Shown piece after piece: positions 36,815-44,840 of a stretch of 64,000 bases of DNA. The notes under the pieces are model-generated. The model did no database searches. It was not told the DNA's origin and worked only from the letters and a program-made list of their open reading frames with translations. Numbering within the stretch: the first letter of the stretch is position 1; each line of letters begins with the position of its first letter. Source of the DNA: Desulfurobacteriaceae bacterium (lineage in GTDB: Bacteria; Aquificota; Aquificia; Desulfurobacteriales; Desulfurobacteriaceae); the NCBI GenBank assembly GCA_027063785.1, contig JAMORC010000024.1:1-64000 (forward strand). Reading direction: 5' to 3'. A program made the translations under genes and the position numbers.

Positions 36815-38467
36815 ATGCTTCAATCCTTTTACACAGCGTTTACAGGATTAACGGCCGAAAAGCGCTGGCTTTCTGTGATTTCAGATAACATAGCCAACGT
36901 GAATACTGTAGGATTTAAGGCTGAGAGGGCTGTTTTCGAAGATCTCCTATCAAGGAGCCTGACGACTTTTAAAAACGGTGCACCTGTTAATCAGGAGATA
37001 GGCGGTGGAACATTTGTGGCTGCAACGGTTAAGGACTTCAGCCAGGGAACGTTTATGAATACTAACAACCCCCTCGACCTTGCCCTTGACGGAGAGGGCT
37101 TTTTTATGGTTACGGATTCTTCTGGAGTAACCTACTACACCAGGAACGGTCAGTTCAGGCTTGATGCTAACGGCGACCTGATAAACATGCAGGGAATGAA
37201 AGTTCAAGGGTGGATGCTTGACGAAAACGGGAACATAGCCGGGGCGATCGGAAGCGTGAATGTACCCATGAGCATGGATCCAAAAGCCACTACATATGTG
37301 GCTTTTGATGAGCCAAGCAACCTTGACTCAAGAGCTGAGTTTATAACCGATAACCCCAATACCGCCGATGTGGATGAATCCGTCTTCAATACTGCCAATT
37401 CCATGACTTATAACTACGTTAATGCGATAACGGTTTACGACTCCCTGGGGAATCCTCACAACCTTGAGTACTACTTTATCCATAAGAAGGACGATGCCGG
37501 TAAAGCGTATTGGCTTGTCTTTGCAAGCCTGGACGGAAAGCCCGTTGAGATACCCAAGGGAGACAATAACTATGCCTTCTTAAAGCTATCCTTTAAGACA
37601 GACGGAACCCTTGATACGACAAACATTGTGGGCTATGGAAAAGTTACTTTGAACGATAATAGCGGTAGCGGTTACACGCTCGACGAAAAAGGCGGAGATA
37701 CCGGAAAGTTCTACCTGTCAAACGACCCGGATACGCTAATCACGGTGGTGCCCGGAAGCCTTGGAGAAGTTTCTTATAAGGTTGGGGATGACACTAGAAC
37801 CCTCTACGACGATGGAAAAGGACACTTGATAGATAAAGTTACCGGAGATGTCAGGGGAACAGTTGATTATTCAAAAGGCCTTATATACATCTCTGAGCTT
37901 GCGAACAACGGTTCAGATTCAAATAATATCCATGTTGCTTCCTATGAATCCTACGACGATTCAGAGAGCAATAAGCTCGATCCTAAGAGGATAGAAACGA
38001 ATCCCGTTGCTTTTGACAACGGTGCGGCTCCTCTAAAGCTCTCCCTTAACATACTGAACCTCAAACAGCTCGCTTCTGACTTCATCTTCTACGCTGAGCA
38101 GGACGGAAACAGCAAGGGAGACTTGATTAACCTTGCCGTTAGTGAGGATGGAGTAATTAAGGCAACTTATTCCAACGGCAGGGTTAAGGATGTGGCGAGG
38201 CTTGCCATAGCTACGTTTAAGGATAAGGAAATGCTGGTAAGGAGAGGGAATGGCCTTTACCTACCCAACATGCAGACCTTCACGCCCGTCATAATGCCCG
38301 GAGGTGTTATCTCAAAGGTGAGAAGCGGAATGCTTGAGATGTCCAACGTTGATATAGCAAACGAGTTTATAAACTTGATTACGGCTCAGCGTTCTTACCA
38401 GGCAAACGCTCGTGTCATTACGACGGATGATCAGATTCTTCAAGAGACGATGAACATCAAGAGGTAA
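36815..38467 (+). CDS. flgE: Flagellar hook protein FlgE
   Basis: 550 residues, longer than the 400-residue enteric form because of extra outer domains in the middle (about 180-400). The N-terminus has FYTAFTGLTAEKRWLSVISD and NIANVNTVGFKAER, the C-terminus MLEMSNVDIANEFINLITAQ. It polymerises into the hook. The middle includes FlgE_D2-like YVNAITVYDSLGNPHNLEYY. Large hooks of this kind are common in non-enteric diderms. Confidence 0.94.
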   Translation: MLQSFYTAFTGLTAEKRWLSVISDNIANVNTVGFKAERAVFEDLLSRSLTTFKNGAPVNQEIGGGTFVAATVKDFSQGTFMNTNNPLDLALDGEGFFMVTDSSGVTYYTRNGQFRLDANGDLINMQGMKVQGWMLDENGNIAGAIGSVNVPMSMDPKATTYVAFDEPSNLDSRAEFITDNPNTADVDESVFNTANSMTYNYVNAITVYDSLGNPHNLEYYFIHKKDDAGKAYWLVFASLDGKPVEIPKGDNNYAFLKLSFKTDGTLDTTNIVGYGKVTLNDNSGSGYTLDEKGGDTGKFYLSNDPDTLITVVPGSLGEVSYKVGDDTRTLYDDGKGHLIDKVTGDVRGTVDYSKGLIYISELANNGSDSNNIHVASYESYDDSESNKLDPKRIETNPVAFDNGAAPLKLSLNILNLKQLASDFIFYAEQDGNSKGDLINLAVSEDGVIKATYSNGRVKDVARLAIATFKDKEMLVRRGNGLYLPNMQTFTPVIMPGGVISKVRSGMLEMSNVDIANEFINLITAQRSYQANARVITTDDQILQETMNIKR

Positions 38468-38478
38468 TGGGGCTTTAG

Positions 38479-38985
38479 ATGGCTGAGGAGGAAAAGCAGG
38501 AGCAGGAACAGGGAAGCAAAGGTGGTAAGAAGAAGCTAATTTCCCTGATACTGATCCTCCTTCTTGTTGCGGGGGGAGGAGCCGCCTACAAGTTCTTGGT
38601 TTTGGATAAAAAAAAGGCCGAGACGAAGGAAAAGCAGGCCGAGAAGATCATTGAAGAGATAAAGGCCACAGAAAACGTCGGGGTTATGTTCGACCTTGGA
38701 ACTTTCGTCGTGAACCTTGCAGATCCCGATATAGAAAGGTATCTCAAGGTGTCCATAGTTCTTGAGCTTAAGGACCAGAAAGTTCAGATGGAAGCGCAGA
38801 AGAGACTGCCGGAGATAAAAGATGCCATAACGACCCTGCTTTTAACCAAGAGGTCTTCAGAGATCAGAACTCCTGAAGGGATTGAGTTCTTGAAGGAAGA
38901 GATCGCCAAGAGAGTCAACGCTATTCTTCCCTTGGGCGGAGTTAAAAACGTTTACTTTACTGAGTTCATAATCCAGACGGGTTAA
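38479..38985 (+). CDS. fliL: Flagellar basal-body protein FliL
   Basis: 168 residues: a short charged cytoplasmic start, one membrane helix (KLISLILILLLVAGGGAAY) and a periplasmic domain. The TFVVNLADPDIERYLKVSIV stretch is the FliL core, ending FTEFIIQTG. It surrounds MotB and supports stator function. The next small FliN-like gene starts after 1 bp. Confidence 0.92.
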   Translation: MAEEEKQEQEQGSKGGKKKLISLILILLLVAGGGAAYKFLVLDKKKAETKEKQAEKIIEEIKATENVGVMFDLGTFVVNLADPDIERYLKVSIVLELKDQKVQMEAQKRLPEIKDAITTLLLTKRSSEIRTPEGIEFLKEEIAKRVNAILPLGGVKNVYFTEFIIQTG

Positions 38986-38986
38986 G

Positions 38987-39226
38987 ATGGAAGAGCTTGA
39001 GGCTTTAGACAGATTTAAGGATATTGAGCTTAAAATCTCCCTCGTTTTGAAGGGTAAGTCAATGCCCCTTTCCAAGATTTTGAAGTTGAAGGAAGGGGAC
39101 GTGATAAAGTTTGACAGGAAAGTTGAGGATTACCTAAACGTTGAACTTAACGGACAACCCTTCGGTTACGGGGAGCTTATAGTCGTAAACGACAAGATAA
39201 GTTTGAGGCTTGTCGATCTTGAGTAG
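38987..39226 (+). CDS. Second, small FliN-like SpoA-domain protein
   Basis: 79 residues: one SpoA (FliMN C-terminal) domain and nothing else. LKISLVLKGKSMPLSKILKL, then GDVIKFDRKVEDYLNVELNG and GELIVVNDKISLRL follow the FliN core pattern. It is a separate gene from the 161-residue FliN at 18427 and lacks that protein's acidic arm. Its place between fliL and fliO matches the fliL-fliM-fliN-fliO order seen in other genomes, so it may be the ancestral fliN position. Whether it enters the C-ring is not known. Confidence 0.8.
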   Translation: MEELEALDRFKDIELKISLVLKGKSMPLSKILKLKEGDVIKFDRKVEDYLNVELNGQPFGYGELIVVNDKISLRLVDLE

Positions 39227-39527
39227 CGATGCTTTAAGGTTTCTCCTGACCTCTGGCGGTTTAATTATTATCCTGATTGCCGTTTACTACCTGGTAAATA
39301 AAGCAGGTTTTTCGGGAGATTTCCCTTTCAGGAGAAGGGGGATTATAGAGATTGTTGATAGAGTGCCCATCGATAGGGAAAGAGGAATACTCCTTATCAG
39401 GGTTCGCGAAGAGGTATTTTTGCTGTTTTACAGCGGTAGTTACGTTCAGTTGTTGAAAGAGTGGAAAGATGAGATTCCTGCTGACTTTAGTGGTTCTCCT
39501 CCTTTCGACGGTTCAGGCAAGGGCTGA
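39219..39527 (+). CDS. fliO: Flagellar export apparatus assembly protein FliO
   Basis: About 102 residues from TTG 39219 (TTG 39210 is an alternative). One N-terminal membrane helix (FLLTSGGLIIILIAVYYLV) is followed by a small cytoplasmic domain with RRGIIEIVDRVPIDRERGIL, the weakly conserved FliO pattern. It assists FliP assembly and, as usual, is followed by fliP, which it overlaps by 59 bp in another frame. Confidence 0.8.
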   Translation: MSSDALRFLLTSGGLIIILIAVYYLVNKAGFSGDFPFRRRGIIEIVDRVPIDRERGILLIRVREEVFLLFYSGSYVQLLKEWKDEIPADFSGSPPFDGSGKG

Positions 39528-40182
39528 GACAGTAAACGATTTCCTTTCGGGACTGGGTCAGGTTGATATTACCCTTAAGATCCTTTTCCTTATAACGGTT
39601 CTTGCACTTGTTCCTTCCATACTTATTACTGTAACGGCCTTTACCAGAATTGTTATTGTTCTTTCGCTTCTCAGGCATGCCCTCGGTACTCCTCAGACTC
39701 CCCCTAATCAAGTTGTTATAGCGCTTTCACTTTTCCTTACCGTTTTCACGATGGCTCCTACTTTCAAGAAGATGGATGAGGTAGCCCTGCAGCCCTACCT
39801 GGCCGGTAAGGTATCCGATGTTGAGGCCGTAAAGCTTGCTGTGAAACCTCTGAAAGAGTTTATGCTGAGGAATACCAGAAAAGAGGATCTCAAGCTGTTT
39901 CTCGATGTAAAGGGAGAAAAGCCTTCTTCGCCTGAAGAAGTGTCAATGGTTACGCTTATTCCGGCCTTTATGGTCAGTGAGATAAAGACTGCTTTTGAGG
40001 TAGTTTTTGTTGTTTTTCTCCCCTTTATAGTGATTGACCTTTTGGTTGCCAGTATTCTGATGTCGATGGGAATGATGATGATTCCTCCCATGATGCTTTC
40101 CCTTCCGTTTAAGCTCATACTGTTTGTGGTTTCCGGCGGTTGGGAACTACTCGTGAAAGCCCTTATAGAGAGTTACAGATGA
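39469..40182 (+). CDS. fliP: Flagellar export gate protein FliP
   Basis: 237 residues with a cleavable signal peptide (RFLLTLVVLLLSTVQARA), then family motifs FTRIVIVLSLLRHALGTPQT, PPNQVVIALSLFLT and the late FVVFLPFIVIDLLVASILMS with GMMMIPPMMLSLPFKLILF. FliP, FliQ and FliR form the export channel. The start lies within fliO; fliQ overlaps by 4 bp. Confidence 0.97.
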   Translation: MRFLLTLVVLLLSTVQARAETVNDFLSGLGQVDITLKILFLITVLALVPSILITVTAFTRIVIVLSLLRHALGTPQTPPNQVVIALSLFLTVFTMAPTFKKMDEVALQPYLAGKVSDVEAVKLAVKPLKEFMLRNTRKEDLKLFLDVKGEKPSSPEEVSMVTLIPAFMVSEIKTAFEVVFVVFLPFIVIDLLVASILMSMGMMMIPPMMLSLPFKLILFVVSGGWELLVKALIESYR

Positions 40183-40448
40183 CGGTTGATCAGGTTATTA
40201 CGTTAGGACAGAGAATGCTTGAGGTGGCGCTTCTTGTCGGAACTCCCGTTCTGCTGATAACGTTTATTGTCGGGCTTATCGTCAGTGTCTTTCAGGCAGC
40301 GACACAGATTCATGAAATGACCCTCACCTTTATTCCGAAGATTCTTGCTACTCTCTTCGCCGTGTTTGTCTTCGGCGGTTGGATGCTCATAAAGCTAATA
40401 GATTATGTCAAGCAGAACTTTCAGTTCTTACTTCAGGTAATTAAATGA
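40179..40448 (+). CDS. fliQ: Flagellar export gate protein FliQ
   Basis: 89 residues from the ATG at 40179 (overlapping the fliP stop), the standard size. Two membrane helices: ALLVGTPVLLITFIVGLIVS and ILATLFAVFVFGGWMLIKLI. The link FQAATQIHEMTLTFIPK is the family hallmark. Overlaps fliR by 4 bp. Confidence 0.96.
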   Translation: MTVDQVITLGQRMLEVALLVGTPVLLITFIVGLIVSVFQAATQIHEMTLTFIPKILATLFAVFVFGGWMLIKLIDYVKQNFQFLLQVIK

Positions 40449-41242
40449 GTGAAGGGCTGTTTCTGTACCTCTGGAAAGTTTTTCCCTCACTTCTCTTTGT
40501 TTTTGCAAGAATTTCGGTTTTTTTCATAGCTTTTCCCTTTGTGTCTTCTCCTTTTTTACCGGTGCGCATAAGGGTTTTCCTCTCGCTCGCTCTCTCCTTT
40601 TACTTGGTGAGTTTTGTTCACGTGTCTGGTATTACCCTTGATTCTGTAGGCCTGCTGGAGTTTTTTCTGATAGTTTTGAGGGAAGTACTGATAGGCCTTT
40701 CCTTTGCTTTAGTTGCCCAGATTTTCTTTGCCATCGTTATTTACGCCGCCGACGTTCTCAGTTACCTGATGGGATTGACCGTTGTAAACCTGTTTGATCC
40801 GACTTTCGGCATGGTTTCTGTTGTCGGTAGATTCTTTGTTTTCCTGTTTTACTTGCTGTTTTTTGAAACCGATGCCTATAAGGTTTTCCTTGCCACCCTC
40901 GTTGAGAGCTTCCGTTTAATTCCTCCCGGGGATTTTTCTATTTCTCAGTCTATTTTTGATTTTTTCTTAAGAGAAACTTCTCTGATTTTCAGTTTCGGTT
41001 TTAAGATGGCTTTTCCTTTTCTCTTCGTTCTCTTTGTTGCCAACCTCATTTTGGCCTTGGTTAACAGACTGATTCCCCAGATAAACGTTTTCATAGTCGG
41101 ACTTCCCATGCAGATATTTGTCGGACTTCTTTTCCTTTCTCTCGGTTTTTCGGCAGTGATTTATTTCATGGTTGAGCTTCTGAACCGCTACGGCGAAGAC
41201 TTAGTAGAATTGCTTAAAGTTTTCGGAGCAGGCGGTGGCTAA
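40445..41242 (+). CDS. fliR: Flagellar export gate protein FliR
   Basis: 265 residues with about six membrane segments, beginning ARISVFFIAFPFVSSPFLPV. The VLREVLIGLSFALVAQIFFA segment and the MGLTVVNLFDPTFGM loop match FliR. It completes the FliPQR core. Its 3' end overlaps flhB by 8 bp. Confidence 0.94.
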   Translation: MSEGLFLYLWKVFPSLLFVFARISVFFIAFPFVSSPFLPVRIRVFLSLALSFYLVSFVHVSGITLDSVGLLEFFLIVLREVLIGLSFALVAQIFFAIVIYAADVLSYLMGLTVVNLFDPTFGMVSVVGRFFVFLFYLLFFETDAYKVFLATLVESFRLIPPGDFSISQSIFDFFLRETSLIFSFGFKMAFPFLFVLFVANLILALVNRLIPQINVFIVGLPMQIFVGLLFLSLGFSAVIYFMVELLNRYGEDLVELLKVFGAGGG

Positions 41243-42278
41243 GGATCCTTCAAAGACCGAAAAGGCGACTCCGCGGCGGCGGCAGAAAGCCAGGGAAGAG
41301 GGTCAGGTTTTAAAGAGTCAGGACGTTCCCATAGCTTTTTCGCTCTTTACTGCTGCCGTGCTTCTTTACTTTTACGTTTCTTTCGCTTACGGAAGGTTAA
41401 CGGAGCTTTCCCGGTTTGTATTTTCCCAGCTTTCGACCTGTGATATTGGTCACTTGATAGTTGTTTCCCTTCAGCAGTTTTTTTTCCTGATTCTGCCTGT
41501 TTTTCTGTTTTTGCTTGTTGCGGGTTTTACCGGTAACGTTGTGCAGTTCGGCTTCCTTTTCTCTACAAAGCCCCTTGTTCCCAAGCTTGACGTTATCAAC
41601 CCCGTAAAGGGTTTTCAAAGACTTTTTTCGCTGAAGACGCTGTTTGAGGCTTTCAGGAATACGCTTAAGCTTCTGCTGGCTCTTGTTGTTGGTTATTATT
41701 CGGCGAAGTTTATCCTTTCAGGCTTTAATTCGATGGCCTTCCTTCCTTTTGGTCAGCAGGTTTACTTTCTCGTTAAGTACACAGTGCTTCTTTTCTTCGT
41801 TTTCGGTCTTCTCTCCCTTCCCATTGCTGGTATTGATTTTCTCTATAGGCGTTGGGAGTATGAGGAGAACTTGAAGATGAGTAAGCAGGAAGTTAAGGAA
41901 GAGAGGAAGCAGTATGAAGGTCATCCCCTGATTAAGTCTGCAATAAGGCGCCGTCAGAGGGAAATTGCAATGAAGAGGATGATGGCCGAAGTTCCGAAGG
42001 CTGACGTGGTGATTACCAACCCGGAACACTATGCTGTGGCCTTAAAGTATGAAAGGGGGAAAATGCAGGCTCCCAAGGTTGTTGCCAAAGGGGCGGATAA
42101 CCTGGCCCTTAAGATAAAGGAGATTGCCATCGAGCACGGCGTTCCTGTGGAGGAAAATCCCCCTTTGGCCAGGGCCCTTTACCAGAACTGTGAAGTCGGT
42201 GACTACATTCCCGAGGAGTTTTACAGAGCTGTTGCGAAAGTGCTTGCAAAGGTTTACAGGAGAAGGAAAGTTTACTGA
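41235..42278 (+). CDS. flhB: Flagellar export substrate-specificity switch FlhB
   Basis: 347 residues from a GTG at 41235. Four membrane segments follow the basic start SKTEKATPRRRQKAREEGQV. The cytoplasmic domain has the autocleavage site, here VVITNPEHYAVALKYERG: NPEH instead of the canonical NPTH. The rest of the domain (APKVVAKGADNLALKIKEIA) is intact. The Asn-Pro bond that is broken is retained. It is the last + strand flagellar gene and overlaps the convergent MotE-like gene by 7 bp. Confidence 0.95.
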   Translation: MAKDPSKTEKATPRRRQKAREEGQVLKSQDVPIAFSLFTAAVLLYFYVSFAYGRLTELSRFVFSQLSTCDIGHLIVVSLQQFFFLILPVFLFLLVAGFTGNVVQFGFLFSTKPLVPKLDVINPVKGFQRLFSLKTLFEAFRNTLKLLLALVVGYYSAKFILSGFNSMAFLPFGQQVYFLVKYTVLLFFVFGLLSLPIAGIDFLYRRWEYEENLKMSKQEVKEERKQYEGHPLIKSAIRRRQREIAMKRMMAEVPKADVVITNPEHYAVALKYERGKMQAPKVVAKGADNLALKIKEIAIEHGVPVEENPPLARALYQNCEVGDYIPEEFYRAVAKVLAKVYRRRKVY

Positions 42279-42715
42279 TTTTCTTTAAGTTCCGTTAGTA
42301 TTTCGACTATCCGGTTGACCATTTCGGGTTTAACGTAATTGAGAACTTCTCCGGCTTTCCTTTCTTTCATGTTGTAAATTATGTATGCAGCTTCCCTCGG
42401 ATTTTTCATATTAGATATTTTGTCTCCGGCAAGTTCGGGATCCATTTTTTCAAATACCCTTGCAAGCTTTTTAAATCTTTCTTCTTCCACCTCTTTGACT
42501 CTCTTTTCAAATTCCTCCCTTTCTTTTCTGAGCTTTTCCCTTTCCGCTTCTATTTTCTTCAGCAGTTCCTCTTTTTCCTTTATGAGAAGTTCGATCTCTT
42601 TCTTTAACTTGAGGAGCTTCTCTACCTCCCTCTTTGCTTCCTTTTCCGTTACCTGTGCCGACGCACAGTTAAAGGTTAAAAGCACTGTCAGGAGAACGGT
42701 GTAGAAGGACTTCAT
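42272..42715 (-). CDS. MotE-like protein (coiled coil plus MgtE N-like domain)
   Basis: 147 residues. A signal peptide or anchor (FYTVLLTVLLTFNCASA) is followed by a long charged coiled coil (about 22-85) and a C-terminal helical domain with FEKMDPELAGDKISNM and MNRIVEIL-like repeats. This layout (signal, coiled coil, MgtE N-terminal-like domain) is that of MotE, a periplasmic stator-associated protein in epsilonproteobacteria and others. Its gene overlaps fliJ by 47 bp and lies against flhB, which supports a flagellar role. Confidence 0.78.
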   Translation of the reverse strand: MKSFYTVLLTVLLTFNCASAQVTEKEAKREVEKLLKLKKEIELLIKEKEELLKKIEAEREKLRKEREEFEKRVKEVEEERFKKLARVFEKMDPELAGDKISNMKNPREAAYIIYNMKERKAGEVLNYVKPEMVNRIVEILTELKENQ

Positions 42716-43091
42716 TTACAAACCTCTCCGTAAGGCGGTTTTCTCTTTTCTCGCTTTCAACTTTAAGCCTTCTTTCCTGCTTTTCAATGAGCTTCAAGTA
42801 GCTGTTCACCGATGATACCTTTTCCTTCTGAAGCTCCTCTGCCTTTTTAAGGGCTTTAATCATTACTTTAAGCTGTTGCTTCTTCTTTCTCAGGTTTTCC
42901 AGGCATACCGATCTCAGGGTCAGCTGTAGAGGGTCGTTCAGCTCCTGCGATTCCAGCTTTAACTTTTCGTTTTCAACCCTCTTGAGCTCTTCCTCAAGGG
43001 TCTGAAGTTTCTCCTTTATCTTTAGTAACTTTTCTTTTTCCTCCTTGAGTTCTCTTTCTTTTACTTTCTTTAAGACTTTGAGAAACTTCAC
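42669..43091 (-). CDS. fliJ: Flagellar export chaperone FliJ
   Basis: 140 residues forming a nearly continuous helical hairpin of coiled coil, rich in Lys, Glu and Leu (LKEEKEKLLKIKEKLQTLEE at the start; KEKVSSVNSYLKLIEKQERR later). That is the FliJ/SctO pattern; sequence similarity in this family is always low, so context matters. It lies between a PilZ gene and the MotE-like gene, on the opposite strand from fliI. FliJ is the central stalk of the export ATPase. Confidence 0.78.
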   Translation of the reverse strand: MKFLKVLKKVKERELKEEKEKLLKIKEKLQTLEEELKRVENEKLKLESQELNDPLQLTLRSVCLENLRKKKQQLKVMIKALKKAEELQKEKVSSVNSYLKLIEKQERRLKVESEKRENRLTERFVNEVLLHRSPDSAFNL

Positions 43092-43093
43092 CT

Positions 43094-44125
43094 TTAGCCC
43101 CTGTTCCTGACTGCAAGCTGTGCAAGTTTCTGCTGCTCTTTCTTTACGAAGTTGTGAATGAAGCTCTGGTCTTCCGGTTTTATGTTTTCAAACTTAATTC
43201 CGTAACAGTTTGCGTGTCTTCGGGGATATACGTTCACTATTACGCCCTTAAGGTGAAGGGGTCTGTCTTGTAGCTGGAACTTCAAAACAACCTCTGTTGT
43301 CGGTTGGAGTTCTATCCCGAGCTTATCTAAGGATATGCAGACTTTTGCTCCTCCTGCCGATATATCAACGATTTCTCCGTCTATCCATACCATTTCTTCC
43401 TGAACTTTGTTGTAAAAACCGAACCTTACCGGTATTTCTACTTCTACCCTGGCGTGTTCCCTCCTCTGATACCGGGTAAGTTCAAACGTATGAGGAATCT
43501 TCAGGATGTACTTTCCGTTGTCTATGAAAGTGCTTTCGACAATCCCTTCAAATTTATAGATTCCGTCTCCTTTTCTTATGAAGGAGATGGTAACGGGCTT
43601 ACCTTCGATTCCCCTCGGTCTTTTGTTCTCATCTATTACGGCCCAGTACATAAACCTTTCATCTTTATCAAAAAGTGCTACTTCGTAGCTGCTCTTGTCA
43701 GGCAGGTAAAGTTTAGCAGGTTGAAAAAGTTCTATGTCCTTTGTGCTGGTAAGGGGAACAAAGTAAGGGACGTAGTCAAAGCCCAGCTTTTCCCTCATCT
43801 CTTTTACAAGCTCTTCGCGGGGAGAGGGGTCTTCTCTGAGGTAGAGGTCTACCACTTTCTCAAAGGGGGCTTTGAACTCTAAAGTAAGGAAAGGGTCTCT
43901 GCCCAGTTTCTGAGAGTATTCCCACAGTATCTGGGCTTCCTCCTCTGTCAGTCCCCTTTCAAGGGCTTCCTTGAAGAACGAGTTTCTGAGGTACTTCGTT
44001 CTTATGTAGTTTCTGATAAGTCCGGCGAGTATAAAGAAAAGGATAATCGCTAAAACTATGAGTATGAAAGCCATTATGGTGTTGGTTTCGGCTTTCGGGA
44101 ACTTCAGGAAGTCTATGCTTCTCAT
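43094..44125 (-). CDS. PilZ-domain c-di-GMP receptor, membrane-anchored
   Basis: 343 residues. One membrane helix near residues 18-36 is followed by a helical region, an N-terminal YcgR-like beta domain (about 130-215) and a PilZ domain. Both c-di-GMP motifs are intact: RxxxR at 222-226 (in QRREHAR) and DxSxxG at 254-259 (in VDISAGG). It sits 2 bp upstream of fliJ in the same direction, so it is probably a c-di-GMP flagellar brake or motor regulator of the YcgR/FlgZ kind. The anchor would keep it near the motor. Confidence 0.85.
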   Translation of the reverse strand: MRSIDFLKFPKAETNTIMAFILIVLAIILFFILAGLIRNYIRTKYLRNSFFKEALERGLTEEEAQILWEYSQKLGRDPFLTLEFKAPFEKVVDLYLREDPSPREELVKEMREKLGFDYVPYFVPLTSTKDIELFQPAKLYLPDKSSYEVALFDKDERFMYWAVIDENKRPRGIEGKPVTISFIRKGDGIYKFEGIVESTFIDNGKYILKIPHTFELTRYQRREHARVEVEIPVRFGFYNKVQEEMVWIDGEIVDISAGGAKVCISLDKLGIELQPTTEVVLKFQLQDRPLHLKGVIVNVYPRRHANCYGIKFENIKPEDQSFIHNFVKKEQQKLAQLAVRNRG

Positions 44126-44135
44126 TGCTTTTTCC

Positions 44136-44810
44136 TCAAGGGCTTGCAGTGCATTTTATTCTATCATAGAGGCAGTCTTTCCGCAGAGGGCATTCCTGAC
44201 ACTTGGGTTTCCTGCGGCACTTTTCCTTGCAGTGAACAACGATGAGGGCGTGGAATTCCTTGTAGATTTCGATGTTTTCCTCTAAAGGCGGGATTTGGCC
44301 TTCGACGAGGGATTTTAGGTATTCGTAACTTATTGATTCTGAGTCTGTTATGCCGATGCGGTAGAAAAGCCTTTTGGTATAGGCATCCACGACGAAAGAA
44401 GGTTTTTCGAGGGCGTAGAGTAGGATGGAGTCGGCCGTTTCTCGGCCTATGCCTTTTATTGAGAGGAGCTTCTTCCTGAGGGTTTGGGTTCTTTCCCTTT
44501 TTAGCTTTTCAAAGCCTCCTTCTTCCATAAGGAAATCAGAGAAGCTTTTAAGGTAAGAGGCTTTCTGTCTGAAAAATCCCGCCGGCCGTATGGCCGTTTC
44601 AAGTGTTTCTTTATCCGCTTTTAGGATTGCTTCCGGAGATAGTAGCTTTAGTTCTTTTAGGTTTTCCAGCGCTTTTTCAACGTTTTTCCAGCTTGTGTTT
44701 TGGGTAAGAATGGCTCCGACGCACACTTCAAATGGAGTCTCTGCCGGCCACCAGTTTTGTTTTCCGTAAAACTTGAGCAGTTTATTGTAAACTTCTATTA
44801 CCGAGCTCAT
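44136..44810 (-). CDS. HhH-GPD DNA glycosylase (endonuclease III-related, MagIII-like)
   Basis: 224 residues from the ATG at 44810, preceded by GAAGGG; longer upstream frames lack family similarity. The helix-hairpin-helix is LLSIKGIGRETADSILLYAL, the catalytic Asp is in FVVDAYTKRLF, and four C-terminal cysteines (CRRKPKCQECPLRKDC) bind a [4Fe-4S] cluster. The Lys found in true endonuclease III (GRKTA) is Glu here, so AP-lyase activity is unlikely. It resembles the monofunctional 3-methyladenine glycosylase type described in Helicobacter. It is 10 bp from the PilZ gene, same strand. Confidence 0.82.
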   Translation of the reverse strand: MSSVIEVYNKLLKFYGKQNWWPAETPFEVCVGAILTQNTSWKNVEKALENLKELKLLSPEAILKADKETLETAIRPAGFFRQKASYLKSFSDFLMEEGGFEKLKRERTQTLRKKLLSIKGIGRETADSILLYALEKPSFVVDAYTKRLFYRIGITDSESISYEYLKSLVEGQIPPLEENIEIYKEFHALIVVHCKEKCRRKPKCQECPLRKDCLYDRIKCTASP

Positions 44811-44840
44811 CCCTTCAAAATTTAGTCGAGAGAGGAAAAA

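Noticed and set aside
39469-39527. fliO and fliP as one frameshifted gene
   Set aside because: FliP has its own signal peptide and start inside fliO, as in other genomes.
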